Shown here one piece after another: positions 45,794-54,388 of a stretch of 64,000 bases of DNA. This DNA comes from Fulvia fulva (lineage: Eukaryota > Ascomycota > Dothideomycetes > Mycosphaerellales > Mycosphaerellaceae), in NCBI RefSeq assembly GCF_020509005.1, contig NC_063013.1:3782001-3846000 (forward strand). The letters are read 5' to 3'. How positions within the stretch are numbered: position 1 is the stretch's first letter; each line of letters starts with the position of its first letter. The position numbers were made by a program, and so were the translations under genes. The notes below the pieces were generated by a model that worked only from the letters and a program-made list of their open reading frames with translations, had not been told where the DNA came from and searched no databases.

Positions 45794-46313
45794 TGTTAGG
45801 GCGAGAGCCTAGCCTATAAGATATAAGGGTAAAAGCGAGAATATAGGTACGAAGTATAGATACAAAAGGGTATAGTATAATTACTACACAAAACGAAAGA
45901 CGTAGAAAGCAAGAGAGGCCTAGGGAAGGCCAGATATTTATACGCGACCCTCGCGAGTACGTGTCCCCGTATTAATAGGGCTAACCCGTACGAAGCCGCG
46001 CTTAGTAGCTTTGCTTAAAACCTTATTCTAACCTGCCCTACGTTCCGAGTCTTCTACGTGCTTCTTCTAGGGTCTAGCGTAGTCGCGGGTGCTCGCGGGA
46101 GTACCGTGAGTTATATAGTTACGAGCCGAAGTGAATCTATTAAGGTTTAGTAGAGGGGTAAATTTGGAGGGCTAGGTCCCGTAGTAAATGTTACGGGGTA
46201 TATAATTCTTAGCGCTTATATACTAAGCTAGACTGTCACTTCTTAACAACTTCTAAGCACTCTAAGGCTCTTCTGTCCCTACCTTCTATATACTCTATAG
46301 GGAGACTATAACA
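45794..46313 (-). repeat. gypsy-1 outer copy, 5' LTR
   Basis: 520 bp, TGTTA...TAACA on the plus strand, followed by CCTAG at 46314-46318. Confidence 0.92.
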
Positions 46314-47494
46314 CCTAGCCGACGCCTTTAGGTATAAGAGCGAGTTCAAGCTACCTAAGTACAGCCCGTCTAACTATACGATCAACTTGAAACTAGGATT
46401 AGAAGCGTAGCGACCCTATAAGAAGGCCTTTAGTATAAACTCGGATTAGCTAGTAGTCGTTAAGAAATTCATTAATAATAGTATAGCTAACGGTACGGTC
46501 GAACTATCTAAATTAGACATGTCGTCCCCCGTATTAATTATTAAAAAGCTAGGAGGCGGACTCCGCGTCTACGTCGTCTACTACGCCCTAAATACTATTA
46601 TAGTTAAGGACCGATACCTAATACCTCTATTAAGGGAGACACTTAAGCGAGTTTCTAAGGCCAAGTAGTTTTCTAAGCTTAATATCGTCGCCGTATTTAA
46701 TAATATACGTATCCGTAAGGGAGAGAAATAGATAACCGCCTTTATTACTAGGTATAGATTATACTAGTTTAAGGTCCTTCCGTTCGGCCTCTATAATAGC
46801 CCTAGTAGTTAGTAGCGCAAGATTAACGACATCCTCCGAGAATTCCTAGACGACTTCGCTATAGTATACCTCGATAATGTCCTAATTTATACGGACGGCT
46901 CCTTAGATAATTATAGAGCTTACGTACAAAAGGTCTAATATAGACTACGGAATATAGGACTACTAGTAGACATCGACAAGTATAAATTCTACGTTAAACG
47001 AATTAAATACCTAGGCCTTATTATTACGACGGAGGGCGTTAAGATAGACCCTATAAAGATTGAAGCTATTATAAACTAGGAGGTACCTCGTAACGTTAAG
47101 GACGTTCTTACGTTCCTTAGCTTTACTAGATTCTATAGGAAGTTTATCTACGCCTTCTCTAAAGTAACCGCGTGCCTTATAGACCTTACGAAGATAGGTA
47201 AAAAGAGCAAAGTCGACGGTAAGGTAGTTAAGAAGCTACCCTTCGTATAGACCTAATAGTATAATATAGCCTTTAAGGAACTTAAGTAGCGCTTTAGCTA
47301 AGTAGGTATACTGGCCTATTATTAACTAGGCGAGTAGATTTAGGTGGAAATAGACTCTAGCGACTAGGTCAATATAGAGGTACTATTATAGATAATTAAC
47401 GGCGTCCTTAGACCCGTAGCGTTCTACTCGAAGAAGCTTAGTCCGTAAGAATATAACTACGACATTTACGATAAAGAGCTACTAGCTATTATTA
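46314..47494 (+). pseudogene. gypsy-2 pol remnant, reverse transcriptase to RNase H
   Basis: Plus strand. It continues LPPEYYDL (33720) with ADAFRYKSEFKLP, then RT with SSPVLIIKKLGGGLRVYV at 46527-46580, KVLPFGLYNSPSS near 46770-46810 and VYLDNVLIYTDGS near 46865-46905 (Asp to Asn in YLDD), and RNase H starting QVEIDSSDQVNIEVLL near 47340 up to YDKELLAII at 47493. Fewer stops than gypsy-1 but still RIP-mutated. Cut by LINE-A at 47495. Confidence 0.83.
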
Positions 47495-47668
47495 GATAGA
47501 TAGATTTGTCATTCCCCTGTTCTAGGACCCTATCCGGCCTATGCAGGTATATATCTATTGTTATGTACAAAGGGAAACCCGAATAGGTGAAAACCCTTCC
47601 CGCCCCCGACTACTCCTTGTCTAGATTAGCTTTCCCTCTGAACGTACGTAGTCCATGTCACTACCCCG

Positions 47669-50600
47669 TTAGCCCCCGCTCCTAGCCGGTCTCGTCGCGC
47701 TGCGTCGTGTCCTCTCTTCCTGCACTGCTCCTACTAGGCGGTACTGTTCTAGCCAGCCCTTCTCTAGTATCCAGTTCGTAATGCGCCGTAGGTCTTCAGC
47801 GTTGTTAAGAAGTGCCCCAATCGTCCGGTTCCTCGCCTTTGCCATCCACTCCCCCCTTCCTAGCGACCACCTCGGACAGACGAGGAGTGCGTGCCGTACG
47901 TTCTGGGAGCGATAGCCGCAGGGGCAGCTAGTATTCGTGTATCCTGGGACCTTCCTCCATGATAGGTACCCCTGGAGGCCGATGTGTTCGCTTCGCAGTT
48001 GGGTTGCTATGCTACTCTGTGCCCTCGTAAGGCGGTAGTGGATGAGCTTCGGGGGGTGCTTGACCGCGGATTTTGTAGCTGACCATTCCTTAGGTTGTCC
48101 CGCTGGCTGAGGGCGTCCACTATGCCCTACAACCTGGTTGTTCCACCTCTCTTTCCATAGTTGCTCTACAAACGATTTCTCACCTTCCCATTGTGTTGCT
48201 AGCTGTTCGTCCCTTGCCCGGTAGTTCGGCTCGTTTCCGGGTCGAATGCCCTTATGCGCTGGTACTGATTCGCGGGCCCTTGCGACTGCACTGGCGATGA
48301 CCTTCTGTACTGGGTACTGTGCCGACTTGCCTAAGTAGGAGGTCCGTAGTCCCTGGATGTATAGGTCGATCGGCGGTATAGCGGTCTCGTGCTCAAGCAT
48401 CCTCGTTGGTGTCGACTTATATGCCCCGGTGACCTTCCTTAGGCATTGGTTTTGGATCTTCGCTAGCGGCGCGACGAGTCCCTTCGATGGGCAGGCCCTC
48501 TCGCCTAAGGACCACACTTGGCTGCCATAGGTAAGGACTGGCCGTACAATAGCCGTATATAGAAGTCGTGACTGCCGGAAGTCCGCCCCCCATGTGGACG
48601 CAGTGAGCCTCTGGCATGATGCCATATTCTGTTCAGCTTTCCGTAATATTGCCTGTACGTGCTTCCTCCACCGTAGCGCCGGGTCCACCCATAGTCCGAG
48701 GATCCTGAGCTGATTTGCCGGGTTAGTCGTGTGCCCCTGTATCTGGATAGAAGCTTGCATATTGTGGAACCGTGGCCGGCGCGTAAAGTGTATCAGATTG
48801 TACTTTTCTGGGGCAAACCGAGCCCCGTGCCTCCTAGCCCAGTCCTCGCAGATCTTGTGCTTCTCTTCTAGTAGCCTACAGTTCTCCTCAGTCGAGGAAG
48901 ACCACGCTAGGATGTTTGTGTCGTCTACGAAGCCGCTCGCAGCGGTGTTCTGGGATTCTAGGGCTGGGAGCAGCGTCGCCATAAAGAAGAGGAACAGAAT
49001 AGGTGCTAGCGTTGAGCCTTGCGGGATTCCAGTGTGGACTGCTTGAAATGGGCTTCTGTACTGGCCGACCAGGATCGACGTACTGCGGTTTTGGAGGTAG
49101 GACCGTACGAAGTTGACAAGCCACTCAGGGAGTCCTTTCGACCTTAGGATGTAGAGAAGCCGCGGGTGTGACACGTAGTCGAAGGCTCCCGATATGTCTA
49201 GGCTAAGTAAGGAAGCCACCTTGTCCCTATTCTTATACCAGATGGCCTTTACCTGAGAGGTGATAAGTTCCATCGCGGATAGCGTCGATCGCTGTGGGCG
49301 CGCACCCATCTGGGTGTCCGGGAGTAGGGAGTGTTCCTCTGCCGCCTCGGAGAGTCTCGTTGCAACCAGCTTCTCAAGCGCCTTCCCAAGAGTGTTAAGG
49401 AGCGCAATTGGGCGGTACGACTTCACCTGCGTATAGTCTTCCTTCTGCGGCTTGCGTAGGACCACTGTCGTCGATTGTTTAAAAGCTATCGGGTGGTATC
49501 CGGTCTGTAGGCAGGCGTTGAAGATCGCTGCAACTGCTGGGGCTAGTTGATCTCTACACTTCTTTAGTAGCTCGTTTGGGATCCCATCCGGCCCCGGGGC
49601 TTTCTTCGCCGGCAACTTCCTCAGCACAGCGGTAACTTCTCCCTCGGACACCTCCTGTTGGACCGCGATGCTAGGGGCTAGGGGAGTAGAGCTGTTTATG
49701 TCGCTTAGATCAGCCTCGACTGGGGGTGGGAAGAACTTGCTAGCCAGTAGACGCGCCTTGGCCTCGGGGTCGCTAACCGGGCCACTAGGCGATTGTAGCG
49801 CTGGGATAGAGAAGGAGGGGCCCTGTGTAGGGTCCTGTCGGGCCCATTTCGCTAGCTTCCACATCCTCTCTGGCTTGCCGGCGATTTCTTCCACTGTGGC
49901 CCTCCAGCCGACTGCTTTCTCCCTCCGTATTATGGCTTTCTTCTGTTGGCATGCCTCCCTGTATACGTTCCAGGCCTCCTCGCTATGGCTGCTCGTCCAC
50001 ACCCGGCGGGCTCTCCTTGCTTCTCTTACTACCGCAGTGCACTCCGGCGTCCAGTATGGTTTGGACCATGTCGTTGGTTGGGCAAGCGGAACGTGAAGTG
50101 AGGTCGCTTTTCTTATTTCGTCTGTCAACCCCTGGACTGCTTCGTCTATCTCGTCTTTACTGTTGTATTGCTGCTGCGCGATCTGGACTAGCCTCTTGGA
50201 GTCATCGAGGTACGCCTGGATGTTGGCCCAGTGGGCCTTTCCCCAGTTTGGCTTAGGGGTTCTCGCTGGTGTGCGTTGTATCTGTGTCGCAATAGAGGTC
50301 CTGACTGGCATGTGGTCTGACGACGCCTCGAGTTCATGTTCGATCCCACAGTAGGTTACCGTGTGGTAGTGGCTATCTGAGATCCAGGAGAGGTCGATCG
50401 TGCCTTGGAGTCCCCCTCTCTTCCAGGTGCCCAGGTCCTTCGGGGTATTGAGGGCAATTGCGTTGCTCGCCATCAAGTCGAGTACTTCGTCGGCTATAGG
50501 GTGCGGCTGCATAAGGCTTTCCCAGGAAGGGTGGTGTATGTTGAAGTCTCCTACTACGATGTGGCACCCTTGTCTCTTGAGCGCACTGTCTAGGTGTCTG

Positions 50601-50986
50601 CAGACCCCTAGGTCGCGGCTAGACCTCGAGGCTGGCGGTTGCATGTATAGGTTGTGTATCCAGGTGCTACCCACGTGGAGGGAGGTAATATCGCCCCCGC
50701 CTTCTTCGTCTGCGTAGTACACTACCTCCCAGTCGGATTCTAGTATGTCCTTGCTGACATAGAAGCACGTGCGGGGTCTGCCGTCGCCTCGTAGGCATGT
50801 CGTGTAGCCTGGTGACTTGCAGGTCGTTGGTCTCTTATGGTGCGGGTTAATCCATGGCTCCTGGATTGCAAGGACGTGGTGGACGCGCGGGTCCGCCTCG
50901 TGTAGGAAATGGTTCTGGACTATATCCTTGCTATGGTTGACGTTATACTGGATGATGTTAAGCGTGTCGAGGCTAGTCATCGGCAT
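47669..50986 (-). CDS. LINE-A ORF2, endonuclease-reverse transcriptase
   Basis: 1,105 residues from the ATG at 50984-50986 (the open frame reaches a TTG two codons upstream; residue numbers below count from that TTG). Domains: apurinic-type endonuclease at about 10-235 (IIQYNVNHSK, AIQEPW 42-47, GDFNIHHPSW 148-157, SSDHMPV 224-230), which nicks the target; reverse transcriptase at about 450-780 (KKAPGPDGIPNELL, SYRPIALLNTLGK, LLSLDISGAFDYV near 598-607, GIPQGSTLAPILF 655-667, GFVDDTNIL 687-695 with the catalytic Asp pair, GLWVDPALRW); C-terminal CxC...H...C cluster at 1023-1039. I see no RNase H domain, which many Tad elements carry. Start overlaps ORF1 by 14 nt in the +1 frame, pointing to termination-reinitiation. 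No RIP stops; probably functional. Confidence 0.94.
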   Translation of the reverse strand: MPMTSLDTLNIIQYNVNHSKDIVQNHFLHEADPRVHHVLAIQEPWINPHHKRPTTCKSPGYTTCLRGDGRPRTCFYVSKDILESDWEVVYYADEEGGGDITSLHVGSTWIHNLYMQPPASRSSRDLGVCRHLDSALKRQGCHIVVGDFNIHHPSWESLMQPHPIADEVLDLMASNAIALNTPKDLGTWKRGGLQGTIDLSWISDSHYHTVTYCGIEHELEASSDHMPVRTSIATQIQRTPARTPKPNWGKAHWANIQAYLDDSKRLVQIAQQQYNSKDEIDEAVQGLTDEIRKATSLHVPLAQPTTWSKPYWTPECTAVVREARRARRVWTSSHSEEAWNVYREACQQKKAIIRREKAVGWRATVEEIAGKPERMWKLAKWARQDPTQGPSFSIPALQSPSGPVSDPEAKARLLASKFFPPPVEADLSDINSSTPLAPSIAVQQEVSEGEVTAVLRKLPAKKAPGPDGIPNELLKKCRDQLAPAVAAIFNACLQTGYHPIAFKQSTTVVLRKPQKEDYTQVKSYRPIALLNTLGKALEKLVATRLSEAAEEHSLLPDTQMGARPQRSTLSAMELITSQVKAIWYKNRDKVASLLSLDISGAFDYVSHPRLLYILRSKGLPEWLVNFVRSYLQNRSTSILVGQYRSPFQAVHTGIPQGSTLAPILFLFFMATLLPALESQNTAASGFVDDTNILAWSSSTEENCRLLEEKHKICEDWARRHGARFAPEKYNLIHFTRRPRFHNMQASIQIQGHTTNPANQLRILGLWVDPALRWRKHVQAILRKAEQNMASCQRLTASTWGADFRQSRLLYTAIVRPVLTYGSQVWSLGERACPSKGLVAPLAKIQNQCLRKVTGAYKSTPTRMLEHETAIPPIDLYIQGLRTSYLGKSAQYPVQKVIASAVARARESVPAHKGIRPGNEPNYRARDEQLATQWEGEKSFVEQLWKERWNNQVVGHSGRPQPAGQPKEWSATKSAVKHPPKLIHYRLTRAQSSIATQLRSEHIGLQGYLSWRKVPGYTNTSCPCGYRSQNVRHALLVCPRWSLGRGEWMAKARNRTIGALLNNAEDLRRITNWILEKGWLEQYRLVGAVQEERTRRSATRPARSGG

Positions 50987-52250
50987 CGACAATCATTTCC
51001 TCTGTATCGTCCTGTGTCCTACTGCCCTGTGCGTCCTGGTCTACGCCTATCGGCTGTGTACTAAAGGGGAGCCGGGCCTGGTTAGATTCCCTCGCCGCAG
51101 CTAGCAGAGCACGTGGCCTCCCGTACGCCCTAGGCTGCGCATCCTTTACATCGTTCTCGGCCCTAGGGCGCTTGTGCCCGACCGCCGCTAGTTGGTTCCG
51201 GTGTGGGCTAGCCTCACGGTCGCCGTAGAATCTTGGGGCGACGGTTCTGTTTGTGATTGCCTTGTTTTTCGCTAGTTTCCGCTGTGGGCATTCCGCACTA
51301 TACGATGGGTGGTGCCCCGGACAGTTCGCGCACCGTCTCGTAGTCGATGTACAGTCCCTAGACATATGGTCTCCTGCACAGTTCGAGCAGGCCTGCTTGT
51401 TTGTGCACGTGTAGGTTTGGTGTCCATACTGTTGGCATTTGAAGCATTGGAGGACACGAAAGGATGAGGAGTGCTTTTCTACTGTCTTGAGGCTGTATTG
51501 CCAGACCAGGCCTTGTTCTATCGCTAGATCCGCCGCTTTCGCGTCTTGTAGCCATACTATTAGCGCCGAGGCCTTCTTGCCTTCTGGCCATTTCCTATGG
51601 AGCCAAGTCGCCTTCTGGATTGGAGAGTTAAGAGTGACCGGGTTGTCCTCTTGGAGAGCGCGTAGGTGACCCTGGTTGGTTGGGTCAAACTCCTTAGGCA
51701 TGTCGTGGACTAGGATCGTGAATTGTTTCGTTGAGACCTTCGCTGATGCCGCAACCTTAGATGCCCACTGTGGCTGTGCCTCTAGGTGCCTCCTAGCAGT
51801 AGCAGAGCTAGTATAGATCTGTAGAGTGCCGTTAGACTGTTGGTTCACTGCGACCACCCCTGGTTGGTTAATTCGTTGGGCGAGCTCCTTGTTCGATAGC
51901 TTCGCAACTTCGGCCTGGTCTTCCTTTGCTGCAATGCGGATCGTAACTGCATCGTGCGTTGGGCGGGGGCCTGGTATCGATGCCGCGACCGATGCCCAGC
52001 TATGGGGGTGTTGATTCCGGGTGGCCTTGCTAATCGCCTGGGACGTCGTCCTCATTTCTTGTTGCCCTCGGTAATACGACAGTACAAGCGCCGTGCGTAG
52101 CTGAGTGATCATTACCTGTAGAGACCGGTAAGGGAGCTGATCGTTAGTTTCCATGCTTTTTGCGTCCTCTATAAGTTGCTGCCAGTTGTCCTGGGGGGGC
52201 TTCGCCTGTAGGGCCGTAGGCGCCGTTAGTACCGTAGCCTGGGCTGCCAT
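50973..52250 (-). CDS. LINE-A ORF1, nucleic-acid-binding protein with three CCHC knuckles
   Basis: 425 residues from the ATG at 52248-52250; stop TAG at 50973-50975. It is the Gag-like ORF1 that binds LINE RNA and forms the ribonucleoprotein used for target-primed reverse transcription. Residues 1-90 are Gln/Ala-rich; 95-260 form a mixed alpha/beta region typical of Tad-clade ORF1 proteins (VTIRIAAKED, FTILVHDMPKEFD); three zinc knuckles follow at about 269-282 (CFKCQQYGHQTYTC), 288-300 (CSNCAGDHMSRDC) and 307-321 (CANCPGHHPSYSAEC). The tail is basic, with a possible nuclear signal (GHKRPRAE). The stop overlaps the start of ORF2. Upstream, an in-frame stretch of 68 open codons is separated by one TAG, two codons before the ATG. 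No RIP stop in the ORF. Confidence 0.93.
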   Translation of the reverse strand: MAAQATVLTAPTALQAKPPQDNWQQLIEDAKSMETNDQLPYRSLQVMITQLRTALVLSYYRGQQEMRTTSQAISKATRNQHPHSWASVAASIPGPRPTHDAVTIRIAAKEDQAEVAKLSNKELAQRINQPGVVAVNQQSNGTLQIYTSSATARRHLEAQPQWASKVAASAKVSTKQFTILVHDMPKEFDPTNQGHLRALQEDNPVTLNSPIQKATWLHRKWPEGKKASALIVWLQDAKAADLAIEQGLVWQYSLKTVEKHSSSFRVLQCFKCQQYGHQTYTCTNKQACSNCAGDHMSRDCTSTTRRCANCPGHHPSYSAECPQRKLAKNKAITNRTVAPRFYGDREASPHRNQLAAVGHKRPRAENDVKDAQPRAYGRPRALLAAARESNQARLPFSTQPIGVDQDAQGSRTQDDTEEMIVDADD

Positions 52251-52253
52251 TGC

Positions 52254-52460
52254 CTAGGAGTTGCCTAATGTAGCTAGGCACCTCCGCGGCGTTTGGAGCT
52301 GAAGAAACAGGGTGAAGAGAGCTTCAAGCTGTCCAGATTGAATGGGGTAGAACTCCCTCAGTCCTAGGGGCAGTGGCCTGCTTTTTATATCGTTGGAATG
52401 GCCTTGATAAGAGCTTTCGAATGTGTCGTGTTTTGGCGCAGAGATCGATGATTCCGTCAA
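52254..52460 (-). other. In-frame open stretch upstream of LINE-A ORF1
   Basis: 68 codons open in the same frame as ORF1, ending in TAG at 52254-52256, one codon before the ORF1 ATG. It has no ATG of its own. The TAG could have been CAG or TGG before a RIP-type change, in which case ORF1 would have been longer; or it is plain 5' UTR. Repeated in unit 2 at 58974-59180. Confidence 0.4.
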
Positions 52461-52509
52461 TATCGTAGCGATGTAGACCTCTCTAGGCCTATAATACTAG
52501 CGTACCCTT
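52450..52509 (-). other. Foreign 5' segment of intact LINE-A
   Basis: 60 bp between the last base shared with the LINE-A copy at 16428-21432 and the TSD. It includes 23 bp (52485-52507) identical to LINE-B 3' UTR at 1430-1452, in antisense relative to the LINE-A direction. Confidence 0.65.
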
Positions 52510-54212
52510 CTACTAGCTATTATTAAGGCGTTCGAGGAATAGTAACCGGAACTTATCGGTGCTATAGACGACAAGCTAGTTCGGGTACTTACCGATTACC
52601 GTAATCTTAAGTACTTTATAACTACTAAGTAGCTTAACCGGCGCTAGGTACGCTAGGCTAAGTTCCTATCCTAGTTTAACTTTAAGATTACCTATCGCCC
52701 GGGCGCCTAAGGAACGAAACTAGATAGTCTTACCCGTCGCTCTTAGGACATACCGGCGGGGGTAGACGATACTAGAACGTAGTATTAATAATAGACTATT
52801 CTAAAACCCTATAACCTAGACATCGTTACTTAGTTCGCTATATAAGTATAGGACGACCTACTAACGAACTATTAAGTACTATCAATTTACGACTCGGACG
52901 ATAAAGAAGAAGACTACTATACTAGCGATGTCGCTACCTCCCGGCGATTAACCCGCCTCGCCTAGCGAGACGTAATATAGCCGTTACTCGAACTAAACGA
53001 CACCGAGGTAGGTAGTAACGTCGACTCGGAACTAGATAGTAGAGTCCTAGTCGAAGAGACGCCTAGTAACGAGTAACCTGTCGAAGGAGGTATAGAGCCG
53101 TTAGACGAACCTACGCTACTAGAGGAACGGGAGTAAACGGAGTTATATAAAGAAGAACTATATATAGAAGTATATAATAGCCGGTCTATAACGATACGTA
53201 TACTTAAACTAAAGTCCGATCTCTAGTAAGGGATTGCTAACGTATAGCTATAATAATAGAAGATCGCCGTATTAGATTACGAAATTATTACGGATCGACT
53301 ATACGTCGATAAAGCCTTATATATCCTAGCCTTTTAGAACCTCCGTACCCGGATAGTACGTAAATACTATAATAGTAGAGTAGCTAGCTACTAAGGCTTA
53401 GTAAGGACTTTTAGTCTACTATAGAGGTAAAACCTCTTCTAGCCTAGTATAGTAAGTAACGTCGTAAGATACGTACGATACTACCTAATATATAGGCGCT
53501 CGACTCTATTAAGACTAATAAAGTAAGGCACCCTGTCTCTATACTATACGCCCGGTTACGAATAGAAGTATATTACCGTAGACTTTATCGTCGACCTACT
53601 CGCTAGTAAAGATCCCGATACTAGACTAATCTATAAACACGTTATAATAGTTACTAATATACTAACTAAACGCGTACGGCTACTCCCTACTAATAACTTG
53701 AACGCTAAGTACGCCGCTACCTTGTTCTATAAGTATATATTCCCCGTATACGGCCTACCGGAGGTGGTCGTAAGCGATAGAGGTACGTAATTCGTTAGCG
53801 CGCTCTTCCGTAGACTCTACGTAAGGCTTAGTATCTACTAAAATCTTTCTATAGCCTTCTATCTAGAAACGAATAGGTAATTAGAACGTATAAACTAAGT
53901 ACTCGAATAGTATATCCGCGCCTATACTAACTATTTACAAGATAACTAGGTCGAGTTACTACCCGACGCCGAGTTCGCCCTTAATAATTACGAGTCTATA
54001 AGAACCGGAATGACTCTATTCTTCGCCGACTCTAGCCGCTACCCGCGGATAGAGTTTAGTAGCCTAGCTAAACTATAAGTTATAGCTCGGAAAGTACCTA
54101 ACGTCGAGGCCGCTAACGCGTTAGTTAATAATATATAAGATACTTAAGTATAAATACGGCGGGTACTCGAGTCTATACGCCGCGACCGCCTAGACGAGCT
54201 ACGCGACGTATA
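52510..54212 (+). pseudogene. gypsy-2 pol remnant, RNase H end and integrase
   Basis: Plus strand continuation after LINE-A: LLAIIKAFEE, LTDYRNLKYF near 52585-52620, TKLDSLTRRSQD near 52718-52750, a linker rich in acidic residues (52860-53160), and integrase with VDFIVDLLASKD near 53578-53615, VVVSDRGTQFVSALF near 53766-53810 (second catalytic Asp intact) and LERIN near 53880 (third acidic residue). RIP stops throughout. It is cut off at 54212 by the tandem junction, so the gypsy-2 3' end is not visible. Confidence 0.84.
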
Positions 54213-54388
54213 TAGATAGATAGATTTGTCATTCCCCTGTTCTAGGACCCTATCCGGCCTATGCAGGTATATATCTATTGTTATGTACAAAGGGAAACCC
54301 GAATAGGTGAAAACCCTTCCCGCCCCCGACTACTCCTTGTCTAGATTAGCTTTCCCTCTGAACGTACGTAGTCCATGTCACTACCCCG

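Larger units (their letters stand above)
33727..46313 (-). mobile_element. gypsy-1, outer copy (minus), containing an inner gypsy-1 (plus)
   Basis: Flanked by a 5-bp TSD CCTAG (33722-33726 and 46314-46318) in gypsy-2. LTRs of 520 bp at 33727-34246 and 45794-46313. After removing the inner element (38453-44743) and its duplicated 5 bp, the outer element is 6,291 bp, exactly the size of the inner one. gag lies at 44749-45760 plus 38240-38447, pol at 34290-38230, all RIP-mutated. Confidence 0.92.
47495..52509 (-). mobile_element. Intact LINE-A (Tad-like non-LTR retrotransposon), unit 1
   Basis: 5,015-bp insertion flanked by the 16-bp TSD ctactagctattatta (47479-47494, 52510-52525) within the gypsy-2 RNase H region. 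Minus strand: 5' segment, ORF1, ORF2, 3' UTR (47495-47668) ending in a (TATC)n tail instead of poly(A). Normal CpA/TpG content and both ORFs open, in contrast to its surroundings and to the RIP-mutated LINE-A copies at 3877-8087 and 16428-21432. The outermost 60 bp (52450-52509) are not shared with the copy at 16428-21432. Confidence 0.93.
47493..54212. repeat. Tandem unit 1 (6,720 bp): LINE-A plus gypsy-2 stretch
   Basis: First of three head-to-tail units. Contains the original LINE-A insertion with its TSD and the following 1.7 kb of RIP-mutated gypsy-2. The junction to unit 2 is within GATA repeats (TATATAGATAGATAG at 54210-54224). Confidence 0.9.

Noticed and set aside
48729..49046. Plus-strand open frames inside the LINE-A ORF2 region (also 49668-50096, 50400-50717 and their copies in units 2 and 3)
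   Set aside because: They lie entirely within the minus-strand ORF2, have no recognisable domain, and repeat only because the LINE repeats; shadows.
50987..50992. TTG as start of LINE-A ORF2, and TTG starts at 23718-23720 (gag) and 52458-52460
   Set aside because: A nuclear fungal gene should start at ATG; I moved the starts to 50986 and 23714 and did not call the 52254-52460 frame a gene.
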